A stretch of DNA of 54,843 nucleotides from Saccoglossus kowalevskii (taxonomy: Eukaryota > Hemichordata > Enteropneusta > Harrimaniidae), in contig NW_003135368.1 of the NCBI RefSeq assembly GCF_000003605.2, forward strand, positions 72,589 through 127,431, in the 5' to 3' direction. The first letter of the stretch is position 1, and every line of letters starts with the position of its first letter. Below are positions 1-12,130 of this stretch, piece by piece. Below the pieces are notes generated by a model. The model ran no database searches and had not been told where the DNA came from. It was given only the letters and a program-made list of their open reading frames with translations. The position numbers and the translations under genes were made by a program.

Positions 1-757
1 ACATCGATCAGAAAAGATATCTGCTGTAATTTGCGACTCTGTTACCAATTTTTTATTATCAACTAATTTTATACAGTAAAGTGGTTGTTGCTTTTGATCG
101 GGGCAGTATTCATATTCGTAATAAGACTGGGTTCAAACGTTTGGTGTTGTGACGACGAGGGGTTCAACCGTCGAGGGATCGCCGTAATTCCCGATTCTGT
201 TACCAAAGTCAGGTATCTTCTAGTTTTATCCAGTAAAATGTTGCAACTTTTGACAAATAATGCTGGGTGCAAATGATGAGAAGTGTGACGTCAAGCGGTT
301 ATACCGTCGAGGGGTCGAAACGTCGAGGGGTCTAATCGTCCTGGGGTCCAAACGGCGAGGGGTCCAAACGACTTGTAATCTCCGGGTTTACGGTACTCGC
401 CATAAGAGCTTGCAGATGTTATATCGGTGTACTGAATTAGTAACGTCTGAGATGCACACCAGACTCTTCTTGATTTGTTTCTTGTGTAACCATTAGGTGC
501 CTCTTCTTTATTTATAGGACGAATGTTTTACTTGTTTTACCAAGTTGTGTTCGAGGAAACTTTGAATATCAAACATTACATAATTCCTAAGTAAATTCTG
601 TTTTGTGCTCTCGCAACGCAAATTTTGAATGCATGACAGGATTTATTGTGGTGAAGACAAATAATAACTTTATTGATACAATGTCAGAAAGTACCAGGAT
701 GTGTAACTTTCCGGGGTCATTCAGGCAAATACTGAAAAAAATGTATTCTTTTCCAGC
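1..757. other. Upstream of DPH2, no gene seen
   Basis: Apart from the 17-base tandem repeat I see only short chance frames. The promoter and leader exon of DPH2 probably lie here or further upstream, but no TATA or clear donor can be fixed. Confidence 0.4.
280..372 (+). repeat. Short tandem repeat of about 17 bases
   Basis: About five units of the type CGTCGAGGGGTCCAAA. The unit CGAGGGGTTCAAC also occurs near 156, suggesting local spread. Confidence 0.7.
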
Positions 758-916
758 ATGTCAACGAGTACAGCGGCATTCAGCAGTGATTGGGTAGGAG
801 TGATACAAAGAACTGTTGAAGTGGAGAATTCTATGAAAACTGCTGATACTGAATTACAGGATAAATATGAAATCTGTCGATGTATTGAATTCATAAAAAG
901 TGGGAAATATCAAAAG
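758..916 (+). CDS. DPH2: DPH2 coding exon 1
   Basis: Starts [12 protein letters not shown] and has 53 codons ending in CAA AAG before donor GTGAGA. The acceptor-like TTTTCCAG directly before the start implies that this exon begins with one base of 5' UTR joined to an upstream leader exon that I cannot place. Confidence 0.85.
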
Positions 917-3900
917 GTGAGACATCCTATATACATTTCAAAATGTGTCATCTTCCTGATACATGTGTATTTAGATTATTAACAAAACATAAGTTTGCAT
1001 TCATCATTAAGGGAAGAGTCAAAATGTGAGTGTGAAAACGGTCGGGCTGAGTCGGCTTGTGTTATTAAAAAATTTGATCATGGTCCCAAAAGATGCTCGG
1101 GTCGAAACTCAACATGTGCAGAAATCTGTTGAACACTTGGCACAAACCAAAATCTTGCCCTCAGTGGTGAATTTAAGCTCTGACAACTAATAAACAGACT
1201 GACAACTCTGTTGTTTAGAGGTGTTAATCGGCCTAATCCTCTGCAAAGGTGCGTCTCGGCTACGCTGGAGGCTCACGCTTTGCCGAATGGTGAGTACACA
1301 CATTGAGAATCCTCGGTCTTAAATTTTGCTGTTCATATATTAGAAAACCTATGAAAATATGATACATCAGGACAAGAAGTGTACCAGTCAACTAAATCGA
1401 GGCAAAATTAATATAACGATCTCAAAATAGTATTGAAGCGATGTTTTGATTTTTTACTTGTGTGTCGCAATGTCGCTCCAAGAGAATGCTTATTACTTAC
1501 CTTTACCTGAATTATTGCCACTGCTATTTAGTTTGGTCTGCAGCTGAATTTTATATTTTCTGTTTTATTGTTACTCAGGCTTGTTTTATGATTGTCGGGC
1601 CCACAGGAATCACTAACGTAAGGAAAATATGAAACTTCGTTCTGACCTTTTGCGTCACTTCCTGTTGAAACACCGCAGTATCTTGCGAGGTCGTGCGTTT
1701 TCACGTGACTTCCTGGACATTTTCTTATCTCTCCAGTTGTTTATAAGCTTAAAACATTATCGCAAAAGTAAACACAAGACATACGTTAGCTCAAAAGAAA
1801 TACCCACATTGCCAGTCTGTTTATTAGTTGTCTGAGATTTAAGACAACATAAAATGTGAAACATGAAACGAATGCAAACTGTCGTCAGCGACACATAATT
1901 ATGTGCTGCTGCAGCTGTTTTTTTTTTCCTGCAATGCTACATCATTGTGAATCATTTTGAAATGTTCTTTGCTGTTCATCATGTACACGATGACTCGTAC
2001 CGGTAATAAATACCATAACAACAAATGGATATAATTTCAATATAGTAATTATTATTATCATATGCATATTGTTTTCCATGTTTGAGTCAAATAACAGATC
2101 AACGAATGAGGGCGTGATTTCGGCACAAGGATAATCAACATAATGATTTGCAAATTTACTATACGTATTTAATAACTTTTCTTCATTTCTCGTTTATCTA
2201 CATTGTATGTAATTCACTAAAAATTAACCATATCAAAATAACATGTACATATATTCTAATGAATGTGTTTCATTTTGAAAAATTGCACTTAACCTTCAAT
2301 TAGTATAATAATGAATTGACTGCGTGCCTGTCAATGGAACATCACCGTCAAGTCAAGATCAGACAAAAGTGTTTTGCAAAGTGCCAAGCCGTCTTGCTAA
2401 CTGACTCTCCAAACAAGTCTCAGAATGTCTGCAATTGCTTACCGGTACTATTGTTAAGTTTCACATTTTTTTTATTTTGTTTTGTTTTAAAGGTTGCCCT
2501 ACAATTTCCAGACCATTTATTGGTGGATTCTGTAGCTATAGCAACTGAATTGGAAAAAAATACTGGTGCTAAATTGTTTGTGCTTGGAGATACTTCCTAT
2601 GGAAGGTAAGTAAATTTGTTGTTCAGAGGGCTTGAGAAGGACAGCATGTTTTATAAAACATGCAGATATAGTAATGTGATTGGCTAAGTGGTGTAATTAA
2701 GTATCACAATCATGTTATTTATGCCAATTTTTGGGGTTTCCCAAACTATTCTTTGGTATGCATGATTTTGGCAAATTTATATCGGGATGAAATCCTGAAT
2801 TGACTGAGGTATCATTAACCATTTGTCTTTGTAATTAGATTCTCTGTCATTGAAGGTGACAAGTGGAGTTGTCGTTATTGGTTATTGACAGAACTGTTGG
2901 TATAGGTGATTGTCCTGCATCAACTTGTTTTGTTCAAACTACTTCTTAAAAATCGTCATCTATCCTGCTTTTTTACTCGATACATACATGTTCTTTAGGT
3001 GGACCTTTGTGAGATTTAACCCTTTTGTGACGATATCTTCAATTATCTATTTTTAATTTTTATTTTTTGGTCAATAATGTTATTTTCGACTTCTTGTTGA
3101 AAACTTATATTCCTATGGCTTTGATAATTGGTATATGTGTCACTTGGGTGGACCTCTATTAGATTTTTAATATTTTGTGACGATATCTTCAAATCTGCAA
3201 TTCTATTTTGACGCTCATGAGTGGATAAAGTTTTATAAGTTTTTTTTATATCAAAGAATCTTTTTCTTGTTTCCTACTACAGCTGTTGTGTTGATGAAAT
3301 TGCTGCCCAACATGTCAATGCTGACTGCATTATACATTTTGGTAGATCATGTTTAAGTCCAACACGTCGTCTTCCAGTCTTGTATGTTTTTGGCCGTCAA
3401 GAAGTTGATATCGACCATTGCTCGTCAGTTTTCAACAAACTTATTGAAGATACAAGTACGCATTTAGTGGTTATGTATGACGTGGTGTATTCCCATATTA
3501 TTAGTAAGTATATGTATATGTCTATCTAGAATTGTAATTACTAAGTTATAGACTTGTTTCTATTGCCAATATTTATTAGTTATAGAGCTGTGTTCTCTCT
3601 ATAGGGTATGCTTAATTTCAGTCACTAACGTTTTGAACACCACCATTTTTTATATCAATTTTGCTGTAACATTTTGTAAATTTTTAGAAATTTTTCTATA
3701 ATTAGTCCCCGTTCAGACGCAGTTCAAAAACAAGGACTTATGTTTTGACCTCCGTACGTGCGTGTGTGTGTCCGAACCTGTATCTTTAAATGCCTTGATC
3801 AATCACAATCAAACTTCACACATACATCATACATGATATTATACATATGCACGTCAGTTCGTTTCATGATCTGATTCAAGATGGCTGAATTTTGTTCCAA

Positions 3901-6900
3901 AAATAATCAGAATCAAGCATTTCTCAACTGTTTACAGATGGATTTTGTTCAAACTTGGTATATACGGTGGACATTATAGGACCTTGATGCACATCATTTT
4001 GTTTTTCAGATAAGTTTTAAAATGGCCGACTGGTTTTAATGAATGTGGTTCTAGTGCCATATCTCTGACTTGCTTTGACAGAATGTCATAGTTATACAGA
4101 TATATTGGTTTGACAATCCTATTAAAAATGGCAGATTATATATTCATTATACATGTATTCAAATGACTGATTTTGTTTTAATTACTGCTGTTCCAGAGCA
4201 ATAACTCTTAATTCTCGTTTGACGATCAGATACAAATATCAATCATTTAAATGTTAAACATATTCCTGAAATGTTTATATTCCAGCTATATTACTATAAA
4301 CAAAATTATATATCTTAAATTCGACAGGAACTGTGCCATGCATGGCTTGTTTCTTTATTAATTCTAGACAAGATGGATTTCCCATTAACTACTGTAATAC
4401 TGTAAAATACTTTATTTTAGCTGGATTAAATTTTCGCTGAAAAGAGTTTTTGAGTGTTTTGTATGGAATTTATTTTCACTGATTTTTTACAAGTTGAGTG
4501 TAAAATATAGGAAAAAAGGTATATTTGCATGATTTTATTTTCACCGAATCATTCTTTCAGCGAAAATAGCGAAAATTAATTTCAAGCGAAACTAATTAAA
4601 AGTATTTTACAGTACTTATCTTGATCAAAATATTAAACAAGCAGCTGAGATAACTCCGCTGCACATTTCAATTAAGAACAGAAGATATCATTTGAAAATG
4701 AAAAAATCTGAAAAAAGGTCTATCTGAGGAGGTACCTACATGTATAACATCAAAGCAATCGGATTTGCGGTTTTCAACAAGAAGTCAAAAGTATCACTTT
4801 TTACCAAAAATAACAAAAATATTCATCAAAATTAGAGAATTGAAGATATCATATTGAAATGAACAAATCTGAGACATAGTCGACAGCAGAGCTAAAAAAA
4901 AGAAGAAAAAAATGATTTATTTTGTGAATGGTGAGTTGACTTTGGCACTTAAACTCGTGATTGGTAAAAATGACGTTGATCACATACAAATTGCTGTTCA
5001 ACTCTTACCCTTGGATAGTGTGCCAATAGAGAGGTCAGATTTCATTGCGTGGGATGCATTCATGAAAATTCAACTGTGACAAAAACTTGGTTTTTGTGTT
5101 TGACTTTGTCTGTTGAATGCAGAGGGTGCGCATACAATTTTCATACTGGCATTTGGCAGAAAAATGGTCAAATAAACCTTTGTGACATTCGGTAGTTCCA
5201 AACAGAATACAATGTATGTGGCAAAGTATACTGCATGTACAAATGGTCAGGAGATGAAACGTGACAATTAAAAACAAATAACTGTAAACGCATTAATTAT
5301 TCATTGTTTTTAATTAGCTATTTTTGTAAATACCTATATGTCATTTCTGCTCAATACATTGATTAACGGCATCACAATTTTTCTAAGAAGCCAACAATTG
5401 TACGTTTTTCTAAATTTTGCTATAATTATAGTACAGGATGCCATAGGAATATTACATCAACCATATAATATAATTTTGAGTTATTATTTAATCGTTTACC
5501 ATAGCAAATTATTCAATATCTCAACTCTCTTGGGGTTTTAGGTTTTAATTGCCCTGTAATTAATTCGCAAGAAAGCCAAAGAAGTGTCAAAATGTCTCTT
5601 GTCTGTTATATCTGGTCTAAACTTTTTTTCAGTTTCACGGATACAATAACTTGTCTAATATTGATGTGATTATTGTCAGATTTATGCAGGGTTTGATCTA
5701 GAGGCATCGAAGGCCATACTTGCCTTGATGCCAAATGAGTTTGCCTTGGTCCTTTTGATATTCTCCATGTTATTCTTTTATGGTGAGACAATTTTATCAA
5801 TTTTTGCCTCAAATATGGGTGTCCTCTCAATCCTGAAGTTCAAGCTCTGTTTATACCCTATTTATTCTATTAAAAGTGCTTCTCTGATAGAATATTATGT
5901 GCCATGTATGTACATTGCATTAACTCACTACAAGTTGTACAAATGTATGTAACAATTCTTTTACCTATATGCATGCGAACCAAGTTACATGCACCCTGAA
6001 GCTTCAAAGCTATTGTCAGTACAGTGGAGACTATACAATGATCTACATCTTTAAAGTGATCCCATACAATTCTATATATCCACAAAAAAATCCCATATGA
6101 TCCTGTATGTCCCCAGTGATTCCATATGATACTGTACATCCCTAAAGTGATCCAATACAATTTTATATATCCACAAAGTGATCCCATATGATCCTGTATG
6201 TCCCCAGTGATTCCATATGATCCTGTATATCCCCAAAGTGCTGCCATGTGATTCTGTATATCCTCAGTGATTCCATATGATCCTGTATATCCCCAGTGAT
6301 TCCAGATGATCCTGTATATCCCCAGTGATTCCAAATGATCCTGTGTATCCCAGTGATTTCATATGATCTTGTATATCCCCAAAGTGCTCTCATGTGATTC
6401 TGTATATGTGTGTCCATGTGATTCTGTATTTCCCCAAACTGATCTTGTATGATCCTGTATATTCCAATAGTGATCCATTATGATTCTGTATATCACAAAA
6501 ATGATCCTGTACGCTTTGTATATCCCCAAAGTGATCCCATATGATTCTGTATATCCTCACTGATCCTATATATCCCCAAAGTGATCTTTTGTGATTCTGT
6601 ATATATATCAAAAGTGATCATGTACATTTTGTGTATCTCTTGTATGATCTTCATATTGCAAGCTTACATTGTCTGTACTTTCACAGGTTTACTTGAAGCG
6701 AAGTTATCACATATATACTCCAACATGGTCATAAGCAAATTTAAATACGAAAATAATTCAACCGAAAAAGACAATTATAATGGTGGGACTGAACCAAATT
6801 TGGTTACAGATGATATCCAAACTTTTACAATATCTGGTAGACAAGTAAGTCTGTCTCCAGGGAAGCAAATCGCAGATTACATCATCCTTTATATTGGAGG

Positions 6901-9257
6901 AGAGAGTCTAACGTTAACAAACCTTATGATGTCATTGAATAGGTGTACTTTTTTCACCTATGACCCCCAAACCAGAAGAGGTCAACAAGAAACTCTGAAT
7001 ATCAACAAAGCTTTAATGAGGAGGTATTACCTGATTGAAAAAGCTAAAGATGCTAGAGTTGTCGGCATCGTAGCTGGTACACTGGGCGTGGCTGACTACA
7101 TGAATGGAATCAGCAGAGTGAAACAACTTGTCAAGAAAGCTGGAAAGAAAAGCTATACGTTTGTGATGGGAAAGATTAACATTGCCAAGATGGCAAACTT
7201 TATGGAAGTTGATGTGTTTGTTTTGATATCCTGTCCAGAAAATAGCCTGATTGACTCGTCTGAATTCTATAAACCTATTGTGACACCGTTTGAAATGGAG
7301 ATTGCATGCAATCAAGCTAGAGAGTGGACAGGGGACTACGTGACAGATTTTAGGCAGCTGTTACCAGGTAAATGCTGAATTGTGAACTAATGGAACTTTT
7401 TTATACTGATAATTATTATAAGATAGATGTATTACTACATTTACATGTTCACAAAGATGGAGCTCAGTCACAATCCCCCAAACTTTGTCCGGACCAATCA
7501 CAAGCATGAACAGGCAATGGTTTTTCGAATTGATGCCTTTGTTTTAGGTACCAGTTAAGTCGCACCTGAACCAACTTGCCCGATACTAACTCTCCTGATA
7601 ACCAACTCGATTTTGTTTTCATCGTAAACAAGGTACCAAACATGTATTTAGCAAATTGAGTTTGAGTGAGTCGGTATTAGTTAATTTAAATTTTTCCCTG
7701 AAAAGACATTTTGGGTGTTTTGTATGGAATTTATTTTCACTGGTTTTTGATAAGTTGAATGTAAAATATAGGAAAAACGGTATATTCACTGGATTTTATT
7801 TTCACTGAATCATTCCTTCAGCGAAAATAGCAAAAATTAATTCCAAGCAAAAAGTGTTTCACAGTATTTAGAAATTTTCAGCTGATTTCCTTTATATCCT
7901 GTTTTGGGACTGAGGTTTATCAGAACATACATGACATACACTGTACATGAAAAAGTTTAATGACCTTCCCCGACTTGGGGGAATTATCCCATCTGGAAAT
8001 GCTATATGCCTGTAATTGCAGCCGACCAGATGAGTCAAATATGCTATTGCATGATGCCAGGCAGGCATAGTGTTGCTCATCAGGGTAATTTGTATAATGA
8101 ATGTGAATGTGTTTTAATGTAGGTGGTGACAACTTTATTGAGATGCCAAGTGATGATGTGTCTGGTAATCTGGAAACTGACGTGTCACTGATAACAGGTG
8201 GTATACGGAGAATGGGGGAAGAAAAAGATGATATAGCCGTCAGTAGTAGTGCCATAGTCAAACGTGATGATGTTTTAACTGTATCTACAGTTCATGCTAC
8301 CAGTGGTGAGTCATTACACAGCTTACCTCAGTAATGTTTATCACAGTTTGCATTTTGAAAAACATCTTTTGTGTATTTTCATTGCCTATTTATCACATTG
8401 CACTGTTTATTTATCTATCGCACCTTCTGTTTATCATGCTCAGATAAATTATTTTCATTTTCTGAAATAATGCATCCCTGACCCTGATTATTTAGTGGCA
8501 CAACTAGTTATGCTCATTTTTTGATGCGTCATTGAGTATCAACATTATTGTACATCTTGAAAAAAAATTTCACTGTGGTTTTGGAATTTGATAAAAGGAA
8601 ATTCCTTATTAGTATTTCATGAAAAAAATAAGGGTGAATATTAATAAATCAGGGGCCACGCTATTTGTGTTTGTACCCTTAAAAATAACCTAGAGCCACA
8701 TACAGTCTTAATTTTTTTTAAAAACAGCAGTCAAATTTAACCCAACTTGATTTTTAGAATTTCATCCCAGAACAACTTCAAATCAAGCAAAGATTTAATT
8801 TCAAATGGTTTCACTTTCGTTTACAATTGCTCGACAAGGACTGTGTCAACTCATACTCATAGACTTGTTTTTATCAGACCATTTCTTGATCGAAATAGGC
8901 AATCTTAGAAGTTAGGTAGTGATATTTGTGTTTTCCCAAAAGTTGCACTGTATTCAGAAAAGAATATATATTGATATATTAACTGATAATGAGTTAGTTG
9001 ATTCTGACTGATTCATAACGCTAGTCATTTTGTGACACAACTCTGCATTGACTCAGCTTATGATATAATTTACAATATAGATGTCTCAACGGTTTAACTA
9101 ATCCCTCATTTTTTTCACAGCTGAGTATTTATCCTCCCGATCATGGCAAGGTTTAGAACAGCGACTCGGAGAGACGTCTGTGAGTCAAGCCATTGAAGGT
9201 CAAAAAGGTATCGCCTCTGGGTATGCAAATGAGAAGAGTTCTTCCAAAGAGACATGA
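758..9257 (+). CDS. DPH2: DPH2, 2-(3-amino-3-carboxypropyl)histidine synthase subunit 2 (six coding exons)
   Basis: Coding exons 758-916, 2493-2605, 3283-3503, 6687-7367, 8123-8305 and 9121-9257 join in phase (0,2,1,1,1) to 1,494 nt, or 497 residues, close to the usual length of animal DPH2. DPH2 partners DPH1 in the cytosolic iron-sulfur enzyme that starts diphthamide formation on elongation factor 2. Recognisable blocks are [10 protein letters not shown] at the exon 2 start, GDTSYGSCCVDE across the exon 2/3 junction, [14 protein letters not shown] and [11 protein letters not shown] in exon 4, and [15 protein letters not shown] in the last exon. Candidate cluster cysteines are Cys92/93, Cys114 and Cys347; assigning them to cluster binding is family knowledge, not seen here. 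The ATG lies one base after a polypyrimidine-AG (TTTTCCAG), so a non-coding 5' exon upstream is likely. The family assignment is secure; exact ends rest on splice motifs. Confidence 0.95.
2493..2605 (+). CDS. DPH2: DPH2 coding exon 2
   Basis: Acceptor TTTTAAAG, donor GTAAGT. Encodes [14 protein letters not shown] through GDTSYG, the most conserved N-terminal block of the DPH1/DPH2 family. Ends in phase 2 (AG), completed to serine by the next exon. Confidence 0.92.
3283..3503 (+). CDS. DPH2: DPH2 coding exon 3
   Basis: Acceptor CTACTACAG, donor GTAAGT. Encodes the CCVDE motif and the [11 protein letters not shown] block, where family members carry cysteines of the iron-sulfur site region. Confidence 0.93.
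4398..4614. mobile_element. MITE with 14-base terminal inverted repeats
   Basis: Ends are TACTGTAAAATACT and its exact reverse complement AGTATTTTACAGTA. The 217-base interior contains paired TTTTCGCTGAAA/TTTCAGCGAAAA stretches and has no coding capacity. DPH2 intron 3. Confidence 0.8.
6060..6610. repeat. Minisatellite in DPH2 intron 3
   Basis: Many tandem units of about 30-36 bases built on CCCAAAGTGATCCCATATGA and TTCTGTATAT, with variable unit length. The minus strand stays open across it by chance of the repeat, giving spurious repetitive proteins of the type [11 protein letters not shown]. Confidence 0.9.
6687..7367 (+). CDS. DPH2: DPH2 coding exon 4 (central domain)
   Basis: Acceptor CTTTCACAG, donor GTAAAT. 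Carries most of the middle and C-terminal DPH2 domains, including [29 protein letters not shown] and [11 protein letters not shown] with Cys347. About 30 residues early in the exon ([12 protein letters not shown]) form a low-complexity polar linker. Confidence 0.95.
7676..7868. mobile_element. Diverged copy of the 217-base MITE
   Basis: Collinear with 4425-4614 (GTGTTTTGTATGGAATTTAT, TTCAGCGAAAATAG) but with decayed ends (AGTGTTTCACAGTA). DPH2 intron 4. Confidence 0.75.
8123..8305 (+). CDS. DPH2: DPH2 coding exon 5
   Basis: Acceptor TTAATGTAG, donor GTGAGT, phase 1 at both ends. Encodes the variable acidic segment with DVSLITGG, a stretch conserved in DPH2 proteins. Confidence 0.88.
9121..9257 (+). 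CDS. DPH2: DPH2 terminal coding exon
   Basis: Acceptor TTTTTCACAG. Encodes the conserved DPH2 tail [15 protein letters not shown] and ends at TGA 9255-9257. Confidence 0.92.
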
Positions 9258-9558
9258 TAATGATTTTTAGATCCCATGTTGTGAGTTTACTGGCTTTGTA
9301 TGGGTGTATGATTGTTCTTCTTGAAAATCATTAGAATGAGATTCAGTGCAATATTCTATGGAACGATCCACAGATAAGATTTGGGTTCAAATCTGTGTTA
9401 GTAACTACATCATTTGCTCAGTAACATTAGCTGATTAGATCTCTCTCACTCAAATTTTAACAGCATCAAATATAAAAACTTTGAAATGAAATGAAAACGA
9501 AGCAACAAAACAATTTCATATATTACATAAGGCATCAATACTATTGGGTATTCACAAG

Positions 9559-9564
9559 AATAAA
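9559..9564 (+). terminator. Candidate polyadenylation signal of DPH2
   Basis: The first canonical AATAAA I noticed downstream of the DPH2 stop, about 300 bases past it. Cleavage would fall shortly after. No transcript evidence. Confidence 0.45.
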
Positions 9565-9791
9565 GACGTGCCATTATGAGCCATTGATGGCACAATGGAC
9601 CGGAATGAGCATAAATACTCTCCCGACTAGTCTACCCACCACAATATACTACTATATATTAATGTAGGTCAAAAAACAGACAAGATTGTCAAATTAAATG
9701 CTTATGATTGCATACATAGTGTATTACATACTTGCATGTTATGATTACCATACAGAAGGTTTCAATAGGTGATTTTCCGTACAATTGCAAG

Positions 9792-9803
9792 ATCTCGCGA
9801 GAT
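9792..9803. promoter_or_regulatory. TCTCGCGAGA palindrome in a small CpG-rich patch
   Basis: ATCTCGCGAGAT is a perfect 12-base palindrome; TCTCGCGAGA is a known animal core-promoter element. It sits in a CpG-rich stretch (9790-9900) between two convergent genes, with no gene start that I can identify. Confidence 0.3.
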
Positions 9804-10487
9804 GCATGAAAGACGCGCGTCGGACGTCTGCCGCAAAAATCGAACGATTTGATTTTGAACTCGAATTTCTTTATTTCGTAGCTCACATCGACCGGCCGAT
9901 CTTCGACAGAGGAATATTGCTTCCGAATACCATTACTTAATCAAAATTGTTTATTATCAAATGTGGACAGCACATTATTAAGCATGAAAATGTCCCCCAA
10001 AATACTTTCGCGTTTGTCGAATCCCACGGGATGTTTGACGCCACTACAATGCTATGACCTTTGTTTGTCCTGTTTTTACGTTCGATTTCACGCATAACAC
10101 GTGATTCTCGCAGTGAACGGAAAATGGTCTATTATGCCTTAGGTATCTGGTTTTGTGAAGCCTTTTGCCACATACGGAATGAACTATGCAAAAATTTTTA
10201 ATTTACTTTCTACTTATTCAATCCAAAGGAATTGTTGGCTATATTCGACCCACACATTTATCCAAGATATTAAACTTGGATTTTGATTAATTTGGTGTTA
10301 CTACTTTAACAATCTTATTTTCATATTTGGGTGACTAAGATTTGCAAATGTATGCTGTTCAGTTATATCAGTTTGAACTTCTATAATTATCTCAAACTTT
10401 GCGAAAAATTGTTTGTCGTGGATGTCTCATCTTAGTAATGAGCTCATTTGCATATTGATCATGCAAACTCTTACTCCTTCATATAAC

Positions 10488-10514
10488 CATAGACCTTAGA
10501 AAACAAGGTCTATG
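10488..10514. repeat. 10-bp hairpin in intergenic DNA
   Basis: CATAGACCTT and AAGGTCTATG separated by seven bases. No run of T follows, and no function is inferred. Confidence 0.7.
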
Positions 10515-12019
10515 ATATAACACATCAGACATTTAATCTTTGCGGTACACCTTTCTCATTCATTATTATAAGAATAGTGATATCTAGAATCAGTCCGATA
10601 CAAAAGTACTTTACCAAGGTCTTTTAATTCCCCGTGCACCACAATTGTACCTGTCTGGACTTTGGTTCAGCATTTTACCTGTTTTATGTGGTTTTCTATA
10701 ATTTTGTTCTCATATTTTTAACCAGAGGGACATAGTTTCCTATTTACTACAGGTCTTGAAGATAATTTTGGAAAAACTGAATCGGGACAAATGTTGACTT
10801 TGGTATGGCCGCTGATTGAATGGGAAACAATAGTGTATGCGAACTACTTCTATTAAACCATGTAGTATACTGTGCTAATAAAATGAAAGTAATTGAATTG
10901 TATGCTGCTGTTTACTCCCATGTGGAAGAACACAATGGGAGTCCTTACAGTTAGTGCGTCTGTGTATACTAAGCTTTTGGTTGAAATTTTTACATATTGA
11001 TACTTAATTTAAATGTGTGCATAGTAATTACCTAGTTTGCATATTAATTTGCCTGTGAACATCAAATCCTGTTGTCAACTGATATCGATGCAACGTCTTT
11101 TGCGATTCCAATGTGATTTCAAACGTTCGACGTGCATGATTAAGTTACAATATTTCACTAAGTTGCATCCACGAAAATATTAATTACGTTTTTTGATGCA
11201 CGAACTTCAGAACAAAGATATGCCTACCCAAAACATTAACTAGTAAAATTTCAACTATTTTGATATACCGTGTTTTCAAAAACGTGTTACAAAACGCCTG
11301 GAGTTGGCAGGACAATTTGTGACTGGGTGCAAGTAAACTCTAGAGCACAATATTATTTGTCGATTTTCAAACAAAAACAAGTTTACGCCAAAATACATGA
11401 ACAAAGCGATACATGAACTAGTCTGTTGTAAACATATTTAATACAGCATATTTTAAAAATTGGGTTATATAAACTACCTTAAAGGTGTGATATGGCGGTT
11501 GTGGTCTTGTTGCGTGCGGCCAGACGCTAAGGTAATATAACATTGCGTATTAAGAGACGTCCCTCGAAAAAAACATTTTATTTCTTCGTATGTTTGCAGT
11601 TGCTAGTCCCTGTATTCGCTTTTGTCATGTGGCTGCTATTGCTGACAAATTTGCAGCCCGAACCTCTCAGTTCGCCCCCTTGCAATCATACGACACCAAT
11701 TTCCCACACGAAGTTCTGTTTCTAATCCCTGGTTTCGGATGACAACTAATTAAAAACATGTAGTATGAGTCAAATGACAATCAAATCTCTCTCAATTACG
11801 ATAATTGGTCATGCTATTATTTGCATGTAGGTGACGAACTTCATTTTGTACCGTATTAGCTTTAATGGGGTGTGTGTAGACTAGCGGAGTCAGGCGATTA
11901 ATTTGTTTTTGTAGTTTAAATAAAATAAAATTAATCGCGCTGACACCTCCATTTCGCGATTTTTTAAAATTTTATTTAAACAATTAAAACATTGTAATCG
12001 CCCCGACTGCGCCAATCTA

Positions 12020-12130
12020 GGGTATGTGGTATAGTGAGGTGCTTTCTGTCTTGACGATTTGCTTGCCGTGGTCATTTGAATTTCACGTGTTGCGTATTTG
12101 CCATGTCGTGAGTTTGAATCTCGAATTACT
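12020..12130 (+). mobile_element. SINE-like fragment
   Basis: Contains the B-box-like CGTGAGTTTGAATCTCG (12107-12123) after a GTATAGTGAGGTGC stretch that recurs at 37055-37070. It is within the block duplicated to 37070-37470. Weak, since no A-box is clear. Confidence 0.35.

Noticed and set aside
5870-6417. Minus-strand open frames of 154 and 84 residues with [11 protein letters not shown]-type repeats
   Set aside because: They are translations of the DPH2 intron minisatellite in several frames, with no splice sites, start context or family similarity.
7013-7315. 100-residue minus-strand open frame
   Set aside because: Exact antisense shadow of DPH2 exon 4.
11543-11725. 60-residue hydrophobic plus-strand frame (membrane-like)
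   Set aside because: Lies in a block duplicated at 40.9-41.1 kb where the frame is broken, with no start context or splice sites.
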